A stretch of DNA of 64,000 nt from Burkholderiaceae bacterium (lineage in GTDB: Bacteria; Pseudomonadota; Gammaproteobacteria; Burkholderiales; Burkholderiaceae_C): contig JAKLLA010000006.1 of the NCBI GenBank assembly GCA_023150375.1, positions 1-64,000 of the forward strand. The letters run 5' to 3'. The position numbers and the translations under genes were made by a program. Below, piece by piece: positions 37,936 to 46,499 of the stretch (position 1 is the first letter of the stretch; every line of letters starts with the position of its first letter). Below the pieces are notes generated by a model. That model was not told the DNA's origin. It saw only the letters and a program-made list of their open reading frames with translations, and ran no database searches.

Positions 37936-40032
37936 ATGTCCAGCCCAGCCCCGCGCAGCGCCACCCCCGGCGCTGCGCCCGCCGCCCACGATTGGCACCA
38001 CATCCGCACGCTGGCCCTGGTCGGCCCGGCTGCGGCCGGCAAGACCACCCTGGCCGAGGCCCTGCTGCAGCAGGCCGGCGTGATCGGCGCGGCCGGCTCG
38101 ATCGAGCGCGGCAGCACCGTCAGCGACTTCGACCCGATCGAGCGCCGCATGCAGCACTCGCTGCAGAGCAGCGTGATGCACCTGACGCATCAGGACTGCC
38201 GCATCCACCTGATCGACACGCCGGGAAGCGCCGACTTCCTCGGCCAGAGCCTGCCCGCCCTGGAAGCCGTCGAGACCGCCGCCATCGTCATCAACGCGGC
38301 CGCCGGCATCGAGCCGATGGCGCTGCGCATGATGGCCTACGCGGCCGAGCGCAAGCTCGACCGCATGATCATCGTCAACCGCATCGATGCCCCGGGCGTC
38401 GACCTGGCGGGCCTGCTGGCCAGCCTGCAGGAGGCCTTCGGCCGCGAATGCCTGCCGCTGAACCTGCCCGCCAACGGCGGCCGCGAGGTGGTCGACTGCT
38501 GGTTCGCGCCCGAGGCCGCGCCCGGCCACGAAGCCGACTTCTCCTCCGTCGCCGCGGCGCACCGTGCGCTGGTCGAACAGGTGGTGGAGGTCGACGGCGA
38601 CTTCGTCGAGCGCTACCTGAACGACGGCGACGTGCCCGCCAGCGAGCTGCACGCGCCGCTCGAGCAGGCGCTGCGCGAAGGCCACCTGATTCCGGTGTTC
38701 TTCGTCTCCGGCAAGACCGGCGTGGGCGTGGCCCCGCTGCTCGACGTGATCACCCAGCTGCTGCCCGACCCCAGCGAGGGCAACCTGCCGGACTTCTACA
38801 AGGGTGAGGGCGCCGAGGCCCGGCTGATGCATGCCCAGGTCGACGCCTCGCAGCACGTGCTGGCGCATGTCTTCAAGGTGGCGATCGACGCCTACGTCGG
38901 CAAGCTGGGCGTCTTCCGCATCCACCAGGGCACGGTCGGCCGCGACAGCCTGCTGTACGTCGGCGACGGCCGCAAGCCCTTCAAGGTGGGCCACCTCTTC
39001 CTGCTGCAGGGCAAGGAACATGTCGAGGTGCCCAGCGCCGGGCCGGGCGACATCGTCGCGGTCGCCAAGGTCGACGAGATCGCCTACGACGCCGTGCTGC
39101 ACGACGCCGCCGAGGACGATCACATCCACCTGAAGCCGCTGCCCTTCCCGGTGCCGGTGCACGGCCTGGCGCTGAAGCCCAAGCGCCACGGCGACGACCA
39201 GCGCCTGGCCGAGGTGCTGGCCAAGCTGGCCGCCGAGGACCCCTGCCTGAAGGTCGAACAGGTCGCCTCGACGCACGAGACCGTCGTCTACGGCCTGGGC
39301 GAGCTGCACCTGCGCGTGCTGCTCGAGCGCCTGCGCGAAACCTACCGGGTGGAGGTGGACACCGCGCCACCGCGCATCGCCTACCGCGAGACCCTCACCG
39401 GCAGCGCCTCGGCGCAGTACCGCCACAAGAAGCAGACCGGCGGCGCCGGCCAGTTCGGCGAGGTGCACCTGACGGTCGAGCCGCTGCCGCGCGGTGCGGG
39501 TTTCGAGTTCGTCGATGTGGTCAAGGGCGGGGCGATTCCCGGTCAGTTCATGCCGGCGGTCGAGAAGGGCGTGCGCCTGGCGATGGAAGCGGGCGTGATC
39601 GCCGGCCACCCGGTGGTGGACGTGCGCGTCACCGTCACCGACGGCAAGCACCACAGCGTGGACAGCAAGGAAATCGCCTTCGTCACCGCGGGCAAGAAGG
39701 CCTTCATCCAGGCGATGAAGGAGGCCGGCCCGGTGGTGCTCGAGCCGGTGGTGGACGTGGAGATCACCGCCGCAGCCGACAGCATCGGCGACATCACCGG
39801 CGACCTGGCCTCGCGCCGGGGCGAGGTGCGCGGCGCCGACACCCTGGTGGGCGGGCTGGCCAGCGTGCGCGCCCGCGCGCCGCTGTCGGAGCTGTCGGGC
39901 TACCAGCTGCGGCTGAACTCGCTGACCCGCGGCGAGGGCCGCTACACCCTGGCGCTGTCGCACTACGACGTGGTGCCGGCCCATGTGCAGGCCGAGATGG
40001 TCAAGGGCTTCCAGCTGCACGAAGAGGACTGA
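37936..40032 (+). CDS. Elongation factor G-like GTPase (FusA2-type paralogue)
   Basis: A 698-residue translational-GTPase relative. The P-loop is GPAAAGKT (30-37), DTPG is at 94-97, and the NKxD position reads NRID (148-151). The switch-I part reads STVSDFDPIERRMQHSLQSSV, lacking the RGITI of true EF-G. Domains II-V follow, ending with a domain-V SELSGYQ. These changes match the EF-G-like paralogue family, not the translocase of the str operon. The ATG at 37936 is preferred over one ten codons earlier. The function of this family is unsettled (stress or ribosome-linked roles have been suggested elsewhere). It converges on the isomerase gene. Confidence 0.88.
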   Translation: MSSPAPRSATPGAAPAAHDWHHIRTLALVGPAAAGKTTLAEALLQQAGVIGAAGSIERGSTVSDFDPIERRMQHSLQSSVMHLTHQDCRIHLIDTPGSADFLGQSLPALEAVETAAIVINAAAGIEPMALRMMAYAAERKLDRMIIVNRIDAPGVDLAGLLASLQEAFGRECLPLNLPANGGREVVDCWFAPEAAPGHEADFSSVAAAHRALVEQVVEVDGDFVERYLNDGDVPASELHAPLEQALREGHLIPVFFVSGKTGVGVAPLLDVITQLLPDPSEGNLPDFYKGEGAEARLMHAQVDASQHVLAHVFKVAIDAYVGKLGVFRIHQGTVGRDSLLYVGDGRKPFKVGHLFLLQGKEHVEVPSAGPGDIVAVAKVDEIAYDAVLHDAAEDDHIHLKPLPFPVPVHGLALKPKRHGDDQRLAEVLAKLAAEDPCLKVEQVASTHETVVYGLGELHLRVLLERLRETYRVEVDTAPPRIAYRETLTGSASAQYRHKKQTGGAGQFGEVHLTVEPLPRGAGFEFVDVVKGGAIPGQFMPAVEKGVRLAMEAGVIAGHPVVDVRVTVTDGKHHSVDSKEIAFVTAGKKAFIQAMKEAGPVVLEPVVDVEITAAADSIGDITGDLASRRGEVRGADTLVGGLASVRARAPLSELSGYQLRLNSLTRGEGRYTLALSHYDVVPAHVQAEMVKGFQLHEED

Positions 40033-40050
40033 AAGTCCTGGCCTCGCTGC

Positions 40051-40083
40051 GCCGCTGCGCGGGCCCAGACCCGGCGCGGCGGC
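40051..40083. terminator. Bidirectional stem-loop between convergent genes
   Basis: A 13-bp stem (one G-U pair and one bulged G) with loop CCCAGA forms between GCCGCTGCGCGGG (40051-40063) and its partner (40070-40083). It lies between the EF-G-like stop (40032) and the isomerase stop (40094). No U-run is present. Confidence 0.5.
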
Positions 40084-40093
40084 GCGGCCCGGC

Positions 40094-40939
40094 TCAGAGC
40101 GGCGGCGCCGGCATGCGCGGCGCGAACTCGCCGGGCATCTTGCGCTGCCAGGCCTCGATGGCCCGGCCCATCTCGTCGATGTCGAAGATCGCGCTCTGCA
40201 GCAGGGTCATCTGCTGCAGCGCATCGGCGGTCGGGTGGTCGACCGCATAGTTCAGCGCCAGCTTGCTGCCGGCCATCGCCAGCGGCGACTTGGCGGCGAT
40301 CGCGCCGGCCAGCGCCAGCGCATGCTCGAGCGTGCCCGCGGCATCGGGCCGCAGCGCATTGACCAGGCCGACGGCCAGCGCCCGCTCGGCGCCGATGCGC
40401 TCGCCGGTGAAGGCCATCTCGCGCGCCACGCCGGGTGGCACGATCTTCGGCAGGCGCTGCAGCACGCCCAGGTCGGCGGCCATGCCGATGTGGATTTCCT
40501 GCACCGCGAAGAAGGCATCGGCGCTGCACACGCGCAGGTCGCAGGCCGCGGCCAGGTCGAGGGCGCCGCCCAGGCAGCCGCCCTGGATCGCCGCGATGAC
40601 CGGAAAGTGCGCCTGCTCGAGCACGTCGAAGCAGGCCATGAGCTGGCGCAGCCCGGTCTGGAAGGCCAGCCGGCGGCGCGCATCGGAGGTGTCGAGCAGG
40701 CCCAGGCCCGAGGCAAACACCTCCAGCGCCATGCCGGCGCTGAAGTGCCGGCCGGTCGAGGCGATCACCAGCGCCCGGGTGCGGCCCTCGGCCTGCAGGC
40801 GCTGCACCGCGTCGCGCAGCGCCGGGAAGAAGGCCGGCGCCATGGTGTTGAGTCGCTCTGGCCGGCACAGGGTCAGCAGGCTCACGCCGTCGGCGCGTTC
40901 GTCGAGGGTGAAGAAGGTCTCGGCGGCGGGGTCGCTCAT
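40094..40939 (-). CDS. Crotonase family, probable delta(3,5)-delta(2,4)-dienoyl-CoA isomerase
   Basis: A 281-residue crotonase-fold enzyme. The oxyanion-hole segments are HFSAGMALEVF and IQGGCLGGALDLAAACDLR. AVQEIHIGMAADLGVLQRLPKIV contains Glu148 and Asp156 in the positions used by mitochondrial ECH1 dienoyl-CoA isomerase, so isomerisation in breakdown of odd-position double bonds is more likely than plain hydration. The ATG at 40939 (MSDPAAE) is preferred to one 11 codons upstream because CGGAG lies 8-10 bases before it. It is on its own between convergent and divergent neighbours. Confidence 0.85.
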   Translation of the reverse strand: MSDPAAETFFTLDERADGVSLLTLCRPERLNTMAPAFFPALRDAVQRLQAEGRTRALVIASTGRHFSAGMALEVFASGLGLLDTSDARRRLAFQTGLRQLMACFDVLEQAHFPVIAAIQGGCLGGALDLAAACDLRVCSADAFFAVQEIHIGMAADLGVLQRLPKIVPPGVAREMAFTGERIGAERALAVGLVNALRPDAAGTLEHALALAGAIAAKSPLAMAGSKLALNYAVDHPTADALQQMTLLQSAIFDIDEMGRAIEAWQRKMPGEFAPRMPAPPL

Positions 40940-41123
40940 GGGGGTCACTCCGGGGTCGTGATGCGAGCGCATTGTGGGAGCCGGCGCCCCGGCGCACTGC
41001 CCCGCAGGCGACAGCGTCGAGGTGGGCCTGCCGGGCGTTCGTTTGTCACGCCACAGGACCGGGTCGGGGCGAACCTGTTAGGGTAGCCGCCGCGTACTGC
41101 CCGCCGACCTGCGCCCGACGATC

Positions 41124-42659
41124 ATGACCTCTGCCTCGAACCGCCTCCTCGCCCGCCTGAACGATCTCGGCGCGCCGCGCCTGGCCGGCATGCGCCGCGG
41201 CCTGGAAAAGGAGAGCCTGCGCATCGGAGCGGACGGCCGGCTGGCGCTCACGCCGCACCCCGCCGCGCTGGGCTCGGCGCTGACGCACCCGCACATCACC
41301 ACCGACTTCTGCGAGTCGCAGCTCGAGTTCGTCACCGGCGTGCACGCCAGCGCGGCCGACTGCCTGCGCGAGCTCGGCCACATCCACCGCTTCACCTACG
41401 CGGCGCTGGGCGACGAGCTGCTCTGGCCGGGCAGCATGCCCTGCCAGCTGCCCACCGACGAGACCATTCCGCTGGGGCGCTATGGCACGTCCAACATCGG
41501 CCGCGCCAAGAGCGTCTACCGCATGGGGCTGGGGCTGCGCTACGGCCGGCGCATGCAGACCATCTCGGGCATCCATTTCAACTGGTCGCTGCCGGGGCTG
41601 AGCAACGCCGAGTACTTCGCGCTGATCCGCAACTTCCGCCGCCACTCCTTCCTGCTGCTGCTGCTCACCGGCGCCTCGCCGACGGTCTGCGCCAGCTTCG
41701 TCGAGGGCCGCGAGCATGCGCTGCAGCCGCTGTGCCCCGGCACCTTCCACCTGCCGCACGCCACCTCGCTGCGCATGGGCCGGCTGGGCTACCAGAGCGA
41801 CGCCCAGGCCGCGCTGGGCGTGAGCTACAACAGCCTGGAGGACTACGCCGCCTCGCTGGAGGCCGCGCTGACCCGCCCGCACCCGCCCTATGCGCGCATC
41901 GGCGTGCGCAACCTCGGCGGCGAGTACCACCAGCTGTCCACCAGCCTGCTGCAGATCGAGAACGAGTTCTACGGCACGATCCGCCCGAAGCGGGTGATCC
42001 GCCGCGGTGAACGGCCGCTGCACGCGCTGCGCGAACGCGGCGTGGAATACATCGAGGTGCGCTGCCTGGACCTGGATCCCTTCGAGCCGCTGGGCATCGG
42101 CGAGGACCGCATGCGCCTGCTCGACGTCTTCCTGCTGCACTGCCTGCTGGCCGACAGCCCGCCCGATTCGCCCAGCGAGCTGCTGCGCCTGGCGCACAAC
42201 CAGCACCTGGTGGCCGCACGCGGTCGCGAGCCCGATCTGCGTCTGGAACGCTGCGGCGGCTCGGTACGGCTGGTCGACTGGGCCGCCGAACTGCTGGCGC
42301 AATGTGCCCCGATCGCTGCGGCGCTGGACCGGGCCGAGGGCGCTGAGCGCTACCGCGAGGTGCTGGCCGCCGCCCAGGCCCAGCTCGGGCAGCCGCAGAC
42401 CCTGCCCTCGGCCCGGGTGCTGGACGCGGTGCGCGGCCAGCCGCTGGGCGGCCACACCGGTTTCCTGCGCGCCCAGGCCCGGGCGATCCGCGACACCCTG
42501 ATGGCGCAGCCGCTGCCCGCCGGCGTGGCCGCCGAGTACGCGGCGCAGGCGGAGCTGTCGATCGCCGAGCAGCGCCGCATCGAACTGGCCGACGTGCTGT
42601 CCTTCGAGGTCTGGCGGCAGGCCTACCTGGCCCCGGAGATGCTGCAGCCGGCGACCTGA
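41124..42659 (+). CDS. gshA: Glutamate-cysteine ligase (gamma-glutamylcysteine synthetase)
   Basis: First step of glutathione synthesis: ATP-dependent joining of glutamate and cysteine. 511 residues, the usual proteobacterial class 1 length. Recognisable segments are GLEKESLRI, DFCESQLEFVTGVH, LWPGSMPCQLPTD, YRMGLGLRYGRRMQTISGIHFNWSLP and EYIEVRCLDLDPFEPLGI. No regulatory site was seen upstream. It faces the NhaP2-type antiporter gene, 27 bp away. Confidence 0.96.
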   Translation: MTSASNRLLARLNDLGAPRLAGMRRGLEKESLRIGADGRLALTPHPAALGSALTHPHITTDFCESQLEFVTGVHASAADCLRELGHIHRFTYAALGDELLWPGSMPCQLPTDETIPLGRYGTSNIGRAKSVYRMGLGLRYGRRMQTISGIHFNWSLPGLSNAEYFALIRNFRRHSFLLLLLTGASPTVCASFVEGREHALQPLCPGTFHLPHATSLRMGRLGYQSDAQAALGVSYNSLEDYAASLEAALTRPHPPYARIGVRNLGGEYHQLSTSLLQIENEFYGTIRPKRVIRRGERPLHALRERGVEYIEVRCLDLDPFEPLGIGEDRMRLLDVFLLHCLLADSPPDSPSELLRLAHNQHLVAARGREPDLRLERCGGSVRLVDWAAELLAQCAPIAAALDRAEGAERYREVLAAAQAQLGQPQTLPSARVLDAVRGQPLGGHTGFLRAQARAIRDTLMAQPLPAGVAAEYAAQAELSIAEQRRIELADVLSFEVWRQAYLAPEMLQPAT

Positions 42660-42686
42660 AGGCGCGGCGGCGCGGCGCAGCCTGCC

Positions 42687-44180
42687 TCAGGCGTCGGGCA
42701 GTCCCAGCCCGATGCGGGTGATGGCCCCGTCGCGCACCTCCCGCACCACCAGGGTTGCCGCACCGAGCTTCAGGCTGTCGCCGGCCACCGGCGGGCGGCC
42801 GATCGCCGCGGCCATCCAGCGCCCCAGCGGCCGCTCGGCGTCGGGGGGCAGCGGCAGGTCGTAGAAGGCACAGACATCGCACAGCGCCACCTCGGCGTCG
42901 AGTTCGAAGTCGCGGAACACGGCGCGCTGGCCCTGCTCGTCGCCCGGCTCCGGCAGCGCCACGCCCAGGCGCCGGGCCATCCAGCCGATCGTGCTGCCCT
43001 GTAGCAGCAGCGAGGCCAGCACCACCACGAAGGCGATGTCGAACAGCAGCCGCGCCTGCGGCAGGCCGGCCATCAGCGGAAACAGCGCCAGCACGATGGG
43101 TACCGCACCGCGCAGCCCCACCCAGGCGATGAACCAGGTCTCCTGCGGCGTGAAGCGAAAGGGCCGCAGGCACAGCCACACCGCCACGGGCCGGGCCAGG
43201 CCGATCAGCACCAGCGCCACCCCCAGCGCCGGCAGCAGGTGCTCGACCAGCCGCGAGGGCGTGACCAGCAGCCCGAGCAGCAGGAACAGGCCGGCCTGAC
43301 TGAGCCAGGCATAGCCGTCCATCGCCGGCAGCGCCTGCTCCACCGAGCCGCTCGCCCGGTTGGCGACGATCAGCCCGAACAGGTACACCGCCAGGAAGCC
43401 CGAGCCGCCCAGCCAGCCGGTGGCGGCGAACACCGCCAGCCCGGCCGCACCGATGAGCAGCGCCAGCACCCCGCCGCTGGCATCGCGCCAGGCGATGCGC
43501 TGCAGCAGGGCCGCCATGCCGAAGCCCGTCAGCAGGCCGACCAGCGCCCCCCAGCCGAACTGCTGCACGAAGGTCAGCGCCATGCCGGTCAGCATCGCCC
43601 CCCAGCCACCCTCGGCGGCCAGGCCGGCCGACGCGCCCCCGACGGCCGGCGCCAGCAGTGCGAGCAGCGCCAGCGTCAGGTAGACCGCCATCGGGTCGTT
43701 GACGCCGGACTCGATCTCCAGCGTCGCGGCCACACGCTCGTTGAGCGTCACGCCCGAGCGCGTCAGCAGCGCGAACACCGCCGCGGCATCGGTGGAGCCA
43801 ACGATGGCCCCGAGCAGCAGGGCGTGGGCCGCATCCAGGCCGACGAGGAGCATGCCCGCGCCGGCCGTGATCAGCGCGCTGAGCAGCACGCCCACCGTGG
43901 CCAGCAGCGACGCCGGCCGCAGACCCGTGCGGAAGGTCGCATAGACGGTGCGCAGCCCGCCGTCCAGCAGGATCACCGCCAGCGCCAGGTTGCCGACCCA
44001 GAAGCTCAGCCGCGCATCGTCGAAGGGGTAGCCGCCCGGACCGTCCTCACCAGCCAGGATGCCGGCCATCAGGAACACCAGCAGGAACGAGAAGCCGATC
44101 CGCTGCGAGAACAGCCCGGCCAGCACACTCGCGAAGACCAGGGTCGCCGCGGCGAACAGGGGGACGTTGAGGAAATCCAT
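42687..44180 (-). CDS. nhaP2: CPA1 cation/proton antiporter (NhaP2/CvrA-like)
   Basis: A 497-residue antiporter with about 12 membrane helices. Conserved CPA1 features are LLVFLMAGILAGEDGPGG near the N-terminus, GSTDAAAVFALL and ESGVNDPMAVYLTL. After the last helix the C-terminus carries a cytoplasmic domain of the transporter-associated type (DEQGQRAVFRDFEL... to GLGLPDA), as in CvrA/NhaP2. It probably exchanges K+ or Na+ for H+. A NhaR-type LysR gene is divergent 134 bp away, which suggests control by it. Confidence 0.9.
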   Translation of the reverse strand: MDFLNVPLFAAATLVFASVLAGLFSQRIGFSFLLVFLMAGILAGEDGPGGYPFDDARLSFWVGNLALAVILLDGGLRTVYATFRTGLRPASLLATVGVLLSALITAGAGMLLVGLDAAHALLLGAIVGSTDAAAVFALLTRSGVTLNERVAATLEIESGVNDPMAVYLTLALLALLAPAVGGASAGLAAEGGWGAMLTGMALTFVQQFGWGALVGLLTGFGMAALLQRIAWRDASGGVLALLIGAAGLAVFAATGWLGGSGFLAVYLFGLIVANRASGSVEQALPAMDGYAWLSQAGLFLLLGLLVTPSRLVEHLLPALGVALVLIGLARPVAVWLCLRPFRFTPQETWFIAWVGLRGAVPIVLALFPLMAGLPQARLLFDIAFVVVLASLLLQGSTIGWMARRLGVALPEPGDEQGQRAVFRDFELDAEVALCDVCAFYDLPLPPDAERPLGRWMAAAIGRPPVAGDSLKLGAATLVVREVRDGAITRIGLGLPDA

Positions 44181-44270
44181 GCCGCAAGTATCCTGGAGCC
44201 GGCCTGACCGTGTGCGCTGCGTCCCGGCCCGGCTTGCATCGGGCGAACTTGCACGAAGGCTACGGACCCA

Positions 44271-44283
44271 TCGATAAAATCGA
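44271..44283. promoter_or_regulatory. Inverted repeat in the nhaP2-nhaR intergenic region
   Basis: TCGATAAAATCGA is a perfect 5-bp inverted repeat with AAA centre, AT-rich against the local sequence. It lies 31 bp before the GTG of the LysR gene and about 90 bp from the antiporter start. It is a candidate LysR-type binding site for autoregulation and antiporter control. Confidence 0.4.
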
Positions 44284-44314
44284 GCCTTTCCGTACCCCGG
44301 CCTCCAGCCTGCAC

Positions 44315-45262
44315 GTGAACTACAAGCACCTTCACTACTTCCTGCAGGTGGCCGAGGCCGGCAGCGTGGTGCGCGCCAGCGAGCGGCTGCACCTGAGCCC
44401 GCAGACCGTCAGCGGCCAGATCCAGGTGCTGGAGGACCGGTTGGGCAGCGCCCTGTTCACCAAGGAAGGCCGCCGCCTCGTGCTCACCGACACCGGCCGC
44501 ATGGTGCAGGAGTACGCGCGCGACATCTTCGCCCTGGGCGCCGAACTCGAGGCCGCAGTGCGCGAGAAGGCGCAGCGCGCCCGCGCGCTGGAGTTCCGCA
44601 TCGGCGTGGCCGACGCGGTGCCCAAGGCGATCGCCTACCACCTGATCCAGCCGGCGCTGCGGCTGAGCGAACCGGTGCGGCTGGTCTGCGCCGAGTGGCG
44701 TCTGGATCGCCTGCTGGCCGAACTGGCCCTGCACCGGCTCGACCTGGTGATCGCCGACGCGCCGGTGCCGCCGGAGATCGGCGTGCGCGCCTACAGCCAC
44801 CGTCTGGGGGCCTCGGGCATCGCCTTCTTCGCCGGGCCGGGCGTGCGCCAGCGCCACCCGCAGCCCTTCCCCGCCTGCCTGGAAGGCGCCCCGCTGCTGC
44901 TGCCCGGGCGCGACAGCGCCGCCGGCCAGCGGCTGCAGCGCTGGCTGGAGGGGCGCGGCCTGCATCCGCAGGTGCTGGGCGAGTTCGACGACACTGCGCT
45001 GGCCCTGGAGTTCGGCCGCCGCAGCGAGGGCTTCTTCACCGGCCCGAGCGTGCTGGCCGACGAGATCGCGGCCACCCTGGACGTGCAGCCCGTCGGTCTG
45101 GCCGAAGGGCTCGAGGAGGTCTACTACGCCATCTCGGTGCAGCGCCGCATCAGCCACCCCTGCGTGGCCGCGGTGACCCGCGCGGCGCAGGCCATCATGC
45201 CCCCGGCCCCACTGCCCGAAGCGCGCCGCCGGCGCCGCCCGTCTCCCCCTCCCGCTGCCTGA
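44315..45262 (+). CDS. nhaR: LysR-family regulator, NhaR-like
   Basis: A 315-residue LysR-type regulator. It starts (GTG) VNYKHLHYFLQVAEAGSVVRASERLHLSPQTVSGQIQVLEDRLG, nearly identical in form to NhaR, which senses Na+ in E. coli and activates nhaA. The frame is open further upstream, but the NYKHLHYF motif marks the usual start. The effector domain runs from about residue 90. The C-terminus is Arg/Pro-rich. It is divergent from an NhaP2-type antiporter, supporting ion-responsive control. A DUF2062 gene follows 2 bp after the stop. Confidence 0.9.
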   Translation: MNYKHLHYFLQVAEAGSVVRASERLHLSPQTVSGQIQVLEDRLGSALFTKEGRRLVLTDTGRMVQEYARDIFALGAELEAAVREKAQRARALEFRIGVADAVPKAIAYHLIQPALRLSEPVRLVCAEWRLDRLLAELALHRLDLVIADAPVPPEIGVRAYSHRLGASGIAFFAGPGVRQRHPQPFPACLEGAPLLLPGRDSAAGQRLQRWLEGRGLHPQVLGEFDDTALALEFGRRSEGFFTGPSVLADEIAATLDVQPVGLAEGLEEVYYAISVQRRISHPCVAAVTRAAQAIMPPAPLPEARRRRRPSPPPAA

Positions 45263-45264
45263 CG

Positions 45265-45882
45265 ATGAAGCGCCTGCGCCGCCTGCTGCCCGACCCCGAG
45301 ACCCTGCGCGAGAACCGCTGGCTGCGCTGGCTCGGGCCGTCGCTGTTCCACCCCAAGCTCTGGCACCTCAGCCGCCGCGGCCTGGCGCTGGGCATGGCGC
45401 TGGGGGTGTTCTTCGGCCTGCTGATCCCGATCGCCCAGATTCCCGCCAGCGCCGCCGCTGCCGTCCTGCTGCGCGCCAATGTGCCGGCCGCGGTGGCCAG
45501 CACGCTGGTGACCAACCCGGTCACCTTCGGCCCGGTCTACTACCTGGCCTGGCAGCTGGGCAGCGCGATCCTCGGCGAGGACGCGCCCCCCGCGCAGGCA
45601 GCCCCGCCGGCCCAGGCTCCGGCGTCGGGCGCCTCGGCCCCGGGGGGCTGGTGGCAGGAACTGCGCGAGCGGGTCGTCGGCGTGGGCCGACCGCTCCTGC
45701 TCGGCCTGGCGCTGCTGGCCTGCAGCGTCGGCCTGCTGACCTACGCACTGGTCTCCGGTGTGTGGGCCTGGCGCGTGCGGCGCAAGCGCCGCCAGCGCCT
45801 GCGCGAGGGCCTGGAGACCGGCGGCCGGCCCGCCGCAGCGCCGCCCGCGGAACCGCCGACAGCGCCGCCCTCGGCACGCTGA
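45265..45882 (+). CDS. DUF2062 membrane protein
   Basis: A 205-residue DUF2062 protein. It begins MKRLRRLLPDPETLRENRWLRWLG and has LGMALGVFFGLLIPIAQIPASAAAAVLLRANVP, the family core. Three or four membrane helices are visible (about 45-65, 75-95, and 155-180), with an Ala/Pro linker and a basic tail. It is nearly joined to nhaR (2 bp apart). Function of the family is unknown. Confidence 0.85.
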   Translation: MKRLRRLLPDPETLRENRWLRWLGPSLFHPKLWHLSRRGLALGMALGVFFGLLIPIAQIPASAAAAVLLRANVPAAVASTLVTNPVTFGPVYYLAWQLGSAILGEDAPPAQAAPPAQAPASGASAPGGWWQELRERVVGVGRPLLLGLALLACSVGLLTYALVSGVWAWRVRRKRRQRLREGLETGGRPAAAPPAEPPTAPPSAR

Positions 45883-45920
45883 CGGAAGCCGGCAGCCTCG
45901 GCCGGTGCGCTCGCAGGCTC

Positions 45921-46370
45921 TCAGCCCAGCGGGCTGCGCAGGTTGGCGTGCGCGACCAGCATCGGGCTGATGCGCCAGCCGTGCAGCAGCGTGTCCAGCA
46001 CGAGCCGCTCGTCGGCGCTCACCCGGCCGTCGGCCCGCACGGTCGCCAGGGCCAGCCGGCACAGCAGCAGGCGGTCGGCCGGCGCCTCGATGGCGTGCAG
46101 GCGGCTGGCCAGCCGCTCGGGCAGGCCGCGCAGCCCGGCACGCGAGGCCCGCAGCAGCTGCCCGCCCAGGCCGGCCAGGCGCTGCGCGCGCCGCAGCAGG
46201 CGATCGCGCGCGATGCCCAGACGCGCCCAGGCGCCCAGGCGATCCAGCTCGGCCACCTCGCATGCGTCGACACGCCCGTTGGCCGCCAGCACGTGGGCCA
46301 GCAGCTGCAGCGCGGCATCCTCGGGCCGCAGCCCGCGGCCCTTCACGTCTCGGGTTTCTGAGTGCGACAT
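45921..46370 (-). CDS. TerB-like (DUF533/TerB fold) small helical protein
   Basis: A 149-residue all-helical protein. It shows two TerB-like repeats: AANGRVDACEVAELDRLGAW near the start and ATVRADGRVSADERLVLDTLL near the end. Both have acidic DGxVxxxE patterns typical of TerB/Tim44-like metal-binding loops. The start at 46370 (MSHSETRD) is preferred to one eight codons upstream. It is opposite in orientation to the KefB-type gene and shares with it a 129-bp divergent region. The role is unknown; links to tellurite resistance or stress are only by fold. Confidence 0.65.
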   Translation of the reverse strand: MSHSETRDVKGRGLRPEDAALQLLAHVLAANGRVDACEVAELDRLGAWARLGIARDRLLRRAQRLAGLGGQLLRASRAGLRGLPERLASRLHAIEAPADRLLLCRLALATVRADGRVSADERLVLDTLLHGWRISPMLVAHANLRSPLG

Positions 46371-46395
46371 GACGCGCACTGTAAGCCTCCTCATA

Positions 46396-46441
46396 CATCG
46401 GAAAAAGTCGAATATTGCTTACCTACCATCCGAAAAAGCGG
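46396..46441. promoter_or_regulatory. Direct repeat in the TerB/Kef divergent promoter region
   Basis: CATCGGAAAAAG (46396-46407) recurs as CATCCGAAAAAG (46427-46438), 11 of 12 bases identical and 31 bp apart, close to three helical turns. The stretch is far more AT-rich than its surroundings. It lies between the TerB-like start (46370) and the antiporter start (46500). It is a candidate site for a regulator bound in tandem. Confidence 0.4.
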
Positions 46442-46499
46442 ATCGCTTCGGGACAGGCGTACCGGCACACTGAGGGGGCTCACTGCGCTGTCCCGTTCG

